From: Acidithiobacillus montserratensis
GTDB lineage: Bacteria; Pseudomonadota; Gammaproteobacteria; Acidithiobacillales; Acidithiobacillaceae
Length of the DNA: 9,930 nucleotides
NCBI RefSeq assembly: GCF_018853465.1
Contig: NZ_JABBOU010000143.1
Coordinates: 1-9,930 of the forward strand
Direction: 5' to 3'
Part shown: piece after piece, positions 7,098 through 9,930 of the stretch
How the letters are laid out: every line of letters starts with the position of its first letter
Position numbering within the stretch: position 1 is the first letter of the stretch
The notes under the pieces: generated by a model
What the model was told of the DNA's origin: nothing
The model's database searches: none
Seen by the model: the letters and a program-made list of their open reading frames with translations, nothing else
Translations under genes and position numbers: made by a program

Positions 7098-8443
7098 TGG
7101 GCAGCTCCCGACAGCGCCGTGACAGCGGCAGCGAACTGCTGGCCCCGGTCCTGATAATCCCGAAACATATCGGTACTGGCGCAGGCCGGTGACAGGAGTA
7201 CCTGATCGCCCGCTTGGGCTTTGGACGCCGCTTTCTGAACCGCATCTTGCATGTTGCTGGCGTACTCAACGGGCACGATGCCGTCCAGCAGTCGGGCGAT
7301 GGTGTCGGCATCCTTGCCGAGGACGATAGCTGCCCGTTGTTTGCGGCAGGCCGCCTGCAATGGACGGAGATCTGCGCCTTTGGCATCTCCCCCCAGAATC
7401 ATGACCAGCGGTCCCGGTAAGCCACCCATGGCTTTCAGGGTCGCGCCGAGATTGGTGCCCTTGGAATCATCGTAATACTGGACACCCTGATATTCGCCGA
7501 CCCAGGCCAGACGGTGGGGCAGGCCGGCAAATGTGCGTAATACCTGCTGCACTGCCGTCCGGGGAAATTGTGCGGCCTCGGCGAGCAGGGCTGCGGCCAG
7601 GGCGTTTTCAATATTATGGCCGCCGCGCATGCGCAACTCCGCCACCGGGAGTAGCGGCCCGCCTTGACGGAAAGTCAGATATTCCCGGTCCAGATAGGCA
7701 TCTTTTGCCAGGTCCTGGAGGCTGAAAAAGCGGATGTCCACAGTGGGAGATACCTGCCCGGGCAGGCTGGCGGTAAAAGGGTCATCAGCATTTAAAACCA
7801 GGGTGTCGCCCGGTCCCATCTGCTGAAAAATACGGCACTTGGCGGCGCCATACTGCTGGTAGTCGCCGTGCCAGTCGAGATGATCGGGGCTGAGATTCAG
7901 AATGCTGGCTACCCGGGGCCGGAAAGTGCTGCAGGCATCCAGTTGAAAGCTGGAAAGTTCGAGGATGTACCATTCCGGTTCGGGACCGTTCCCGGGTAAC
8001 AACTCCAGGGCCGGGGTCCCCAGATTGCCGCCAGTAGCTACGTGCATCCCCGCCGCCCCGGCGATCTCGCTGAGCAGGGTGGTTACCGTACTTTTACCAT
8101 TACTGCCGGTGATGGCTATGATCGGCGCCTTGGCCAGACGACCAAATAATTCAATATCGCCCAGCACCGGAATGCCGGTCTGACGGGCCTTGCGCAGGGC
8201 GGGAAGGCTGGGGGCAATGCCGGGGCTGAGGAGCAGCAGATCACTGTCCAGCAGCAGGTTCTCGGGAAGCGGACCGAAATGAAAAGTCACACCAGGATAT
8301 TGCTGGCGTAGGGCATCGGCATTTTCCAGCAGGCGGGTGTCGGCCACCTGACACTGTCCGCCCAGGCGCAGGGCCGTGCGCAGCAGGGACTGACCGGTTT
8401 TACCGAAGCCGAGAATAAATACTTTTTGCTGGTCGAGTCTCAT
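7094..8443 (-). CDS. murD: UDP-N-acetylmuramoyl-L-alanine--D-glutamate ligase
   Basis: MurD adds D-Glu to UDP-MurNAc-L-Ala in the cytoplasm using ATP. The 449-residue product has a Rossmann-like N-terminus (VFILGFGKTGQSLL, 8-21) and LLSPGIAPSLP (71-81). The P-loop is ITGSNGKST (111-119), followed by GGNLGTPALELL (138-149) and ELSSFQLD (162-169). NLSPDHLDWHG (183-193) and Lys202 in GAAKCRIF fit the carbamylated lysine of the family. C-terminal motifs are GLPHRLAWVGE (307-317), YDDSKGTN (324-331) and LSPACASTDMFRDYQDRG (417-434). The start at 8443 is forced, because an in-frame TGA lies five codons upstream with no start codon between. It comes one base after the mraY stop. Unlike the other starts here it has no clear Shine-Dalgarno sequence, so translation may depend on ribosomes finishing mraY. 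Confidence 0.98.
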   Translation of the reverse strand: MRLDQQKVFILGFGKTGQSLLRTALRLGGQCQVADTRLLENADALRQQYPGVTFHFGPLPENLLLDSDLLLLSPGIAPSLPALRKARQTGIPVLGDIELFGRLAKAPIIAITGSNGKSTVTTLLSEIAGAAGMHVATGGNLGTPALELLPGNGPEPEWYILELSSFQLDACSTFRPRVASILNLSPDHLDWHGDYQQYGAAKCRIFQQMGPGDTLVLNADDPFTASLPGQVSPTVDIRFFSLQDLAKDAYLDREYLTFRQGGPLLPVAELRMRGGHNIENALAAALLAEAAQFPRTAVQQVLRTFAGLPHRLAWVGEYQGVQYYDDSKGTNLGATLKAMGGLPGPLVMILGGDAKGADLRPLQAACRKQRAAIVLGKDADTIARLLDGIVPVEYASNMQDAVQKAASKAQAGDQVLLSPACASTDMFRDYQDRGQQFAAAVTALSGAAQ

Positions 8444-8444
8444 G

Positions 8445-9527
8445 TCAGCGGATCTTCAGGCTGGAAAGGCCAATCAGCACCAGAATGATGGTGATGATCC
8501 AGAAGCGCACCGCCACGCGCGGTTCCGGCCAGCCCTTTTTTTCAAAATGATGATGGATGGGGGCCATGCGAAATACCCGTTTGCCCGTCAATTTGAACGA
8601 AGCCACCTGGATCATCACCGACAGGGTTTCCATGACAAAAACCCCGCCCATGATCACCAGCACCAGTTCCTGACGGGCGATGATGGCGACGATGGCCAGT
8701 GCCGCACCCAGAGCCAGCGCTCCGGTATCGCCCATGAATACCTCGGCGGGATAGGTGTTGAACCAGAGAAAGCCGAGTCCGGCACCGACCAGGGCACCGC
8801 AGAAAATCAGCATCTGGCCGGAGCCGGGTACCCAGGGCAGATCCAGATAATGGGCGAACACCGCATTGCCTGAAACATAGGTAAATATGCCCAGCGCCGC
8901 CGCTACCATGACGGTGGGGACGATGGCCAGACCGTCCAGCCCATCGGTCAGATTGACCGCATTGGAGGTGCCGACGATGACGAAATAGCTGAAGATAATA
9001 AAGCCGAAACCCAGGGGAATCAGGACATGGGGAACGAAGGGAATAATCAGGCTGGTTTCCACAGCTTTGCTGGCCAGCCCGTACAGGACCCCGGCAGCCG
9101 CCAGAGCAAAGAGGGATTGCAGTCCGTATTTAGCCCGTGCGGAAAGACCTTTGGTGTTCTGACGGCGTAATTTGCGCCAGTCGTCGATAAAGCCGATGCC
9201 GCCAAAGGCCAGGGTGGTGATGATGGCGACCCAGACCAGTGGATTACCCAGGTCTGACCAGAGCAGAGTGGTGATGATGACCACCAGCAGAATCAGGGCA
9301 CCACCCATAGTGGGTGTACCCTGCTTGCTGAAGTGGCTTTCCGGTCCGTCATTACGCACCATCTGGCCGATTTTGTAAAAGCGCAAACGGGCAATGAAAA
9401 AAGGTCCGATGACCAGGGACAGCACCAGAGCAGTCAGTATAGCCAGCACGCCGCGCAGGGTCAGGTACTGAAACACATAAAACCCGTGGTAAACTTGGCC
9501 GAGTTGCATGAACAGAGCGTAAAGCAT
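8445..9527 (-). CDS. mraY: Phospho-N-acetylmuramoyl-pentapeptide-transferase
   Basis: MraY is the integral membrane enzyme that transfers phospho-MurNAc-pentapeptide from UDP to undecaprenyl phosphate, giving lipid I. The product is 360 residues, the same length as E. coli MraY, and is strongly hydrophobic with about ten membrane segments. Conserved cytoplasmic loops carry [10 protein letters not shown] (67-76), [13 protein letters not shown] (108-120, with the Asp115-Asp116 pair), [13 protein letters not shown] (189-201), [13 protein letters not shown] (262-274, with Asp267) and [18 protein letters not shown] (321-338). The ATG at 9527 shares one base with the murF stop (TGATG) and has AGGAG (9535-9539) seven bases upstream. 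Ends and length agree with the family, so the gene looks complete and functional. Confidence 0.98.
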   Translation of the reverse strand: MLYALFMQLGQVYHGFYVFQYLTLRGVLAILTALVLSLVIGPFFIARLRFYKIGQMVRNDGPESHFSKQGTPTMGGALILLVVIITTLLWSDLGNPLVWVAIITTLAFGGIGFIDDWRKLRRQNTKGLSARAKYGLQSLFALAAAGVLYGLASKAVETSLIIPFVPHVLIPLGFGFIIFSYFVIVGTSNAVNLTDGLDGLAIVPTVMVAAALGIFTYVSGNAVFAHYLDLPWVPGSGQMLIFCGALVGAGLGFLWFNTYPAEVFMGDTGALALGAALAIVAIIARQELVLVIMGGVFVMETLSVMIQVASFKLTGKRVFRMAPIHHHFEKKGWPEPRVAVRFWIITIILVLIGLSSLKIR

Positions 9528-9930
9528 CAGGCTTCTCCTGCCATGAGTGCTTGCACCACCCGTTCCATGTGCGCTGCCCTGGAGCCTTTGATCAGCACCA
9601 CGGTTTCCGGGTTCAGCCGGGGTTGCAGTCTGGCAAGCAGCGGATCCATGTCCAGGAAGTGTTCGGCATCCGCCGCAAAAGCAGCGACTGCTTCGGCAGC
9701 CAGCGGCCCCAATCCATAGAGGGCATCAATGCCTAACTGGCGGGCCAGCAGGCCTGCCTGATGATGATACAGTGCGGCGTCCGGGCCCAGCTCGCCCATA
9801 TCCCCCAGAACCAGAATGCGCTGACCGGATTGGCTTGCCAGAACCCGTAGTGCGGCTTCCAGAGAGGCGGGGTTGGCGTTATAAGTGTCGTCGAGAAGAC
9901 GGCTGCCAGCCAGTCCCGGTCGCCATTGCA
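9527..9930 (-). CDS. murF: MurF, UDP-MurNAc-tripeptide--D-alanyl-D-alanine ligase (C-terminal 133 residues, truncated by window edge)
   Basis: MurF adds the D-Ala-D-Ala made by Ddl to the UDP-MurNAc-tripeptide, the last cytoplasmic precursor step. The frame enters from the right edge without a start, so only the C-terminal Mur-ligase domain is visible, about 133 of some 450 residues. Near the edge it reads [19 protein letters not shown], a strong MurF signature, followed by [12 protein letters not shown]. The remainder (about 85 residues to GEA) is a poorly conserved tail of usual length. The stop at 9527-9529 overlaps the mraY ATG by one base. The P-loop and N-terminal domain lie outside the window and cannot be checked. 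Confidence 0.95.
   Translation of the reverse strand, partial: QWRPGLAGSRLLDDTYNANPASLEAALRVLASQSGQRILVLGDMGELGPDAALYHHQAGLLARQLGIDALYGLGPLAAEAVAAFAADAEHFLDMDPLLARLQPRLNPETVVLIKGSRAAHMERVVQALMAGEA

Overview
The window is a single, very tightly packed stretch of a bacterial division and cell wall (dcw) cluster. All ten genes read on the minus strand, so transcription runs from high to low coordinates. In that direction the order is murF (C-terminal part, cut by the right edge), mraY, murD, ftsW, murG, murC, murB, ddl, ftsQ and ftsA (N-terminal part, cut by the left edge). There are no RNA genes, mobile elements, CRISPR arrays or accessory genes. The only non-coding DNA is a 30-nt ftsQ-ftsA spacer and one base between mraY and murD.

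Organism: the order murF-mraY-murD-ftsW-murG-murC-(murB)-ddl-ftsQ-ftsA, an E. coli-like FtsA/FtsQ pair and moderately high GC point to a Gram-negative proteobacterium. I favour a gammaproteobacterial or Acidithiobacillus-like lineage, but this is an impression from protein style and not a proven assignment. Unlike E. coli, murB sits inside the cluster between murC and ddl, an arrangement known from other proteobacteria such as alphaproteobacteria.

Layout by pathway: MurB, MurC, MurD, MurF and Ddl act in the cytoplasm to build UDP-MurNAc-pentapeptide. MraY transfers phospho-MurNAc-pentapeptide to undecaprenyl phosphate (lipid I), and MurG adds GlcNAc to give lipid II. FtsW polymerises lipid II at the septum. 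FtsQ and FtsA belong to the divisome, FtsQ as the periplasmic scaffold and FtsA as the actin-like FtsZ membrane tether. ftsZ would be expected just beyond the left edge and murE/ftsI beyond the right edge, but neither is visible.

Nothing here looks like a new biological system. The points worth a second look are small: four of the nine junctions are 8-nt overlaps built the same way, so four different proteins end in His-Ala or His-Gly; two of those junctions share an identical 14-nt start module; murD alone lacks a clear Shine-Dalgarno sequence; and MurB begins with a short four-unit repeat.
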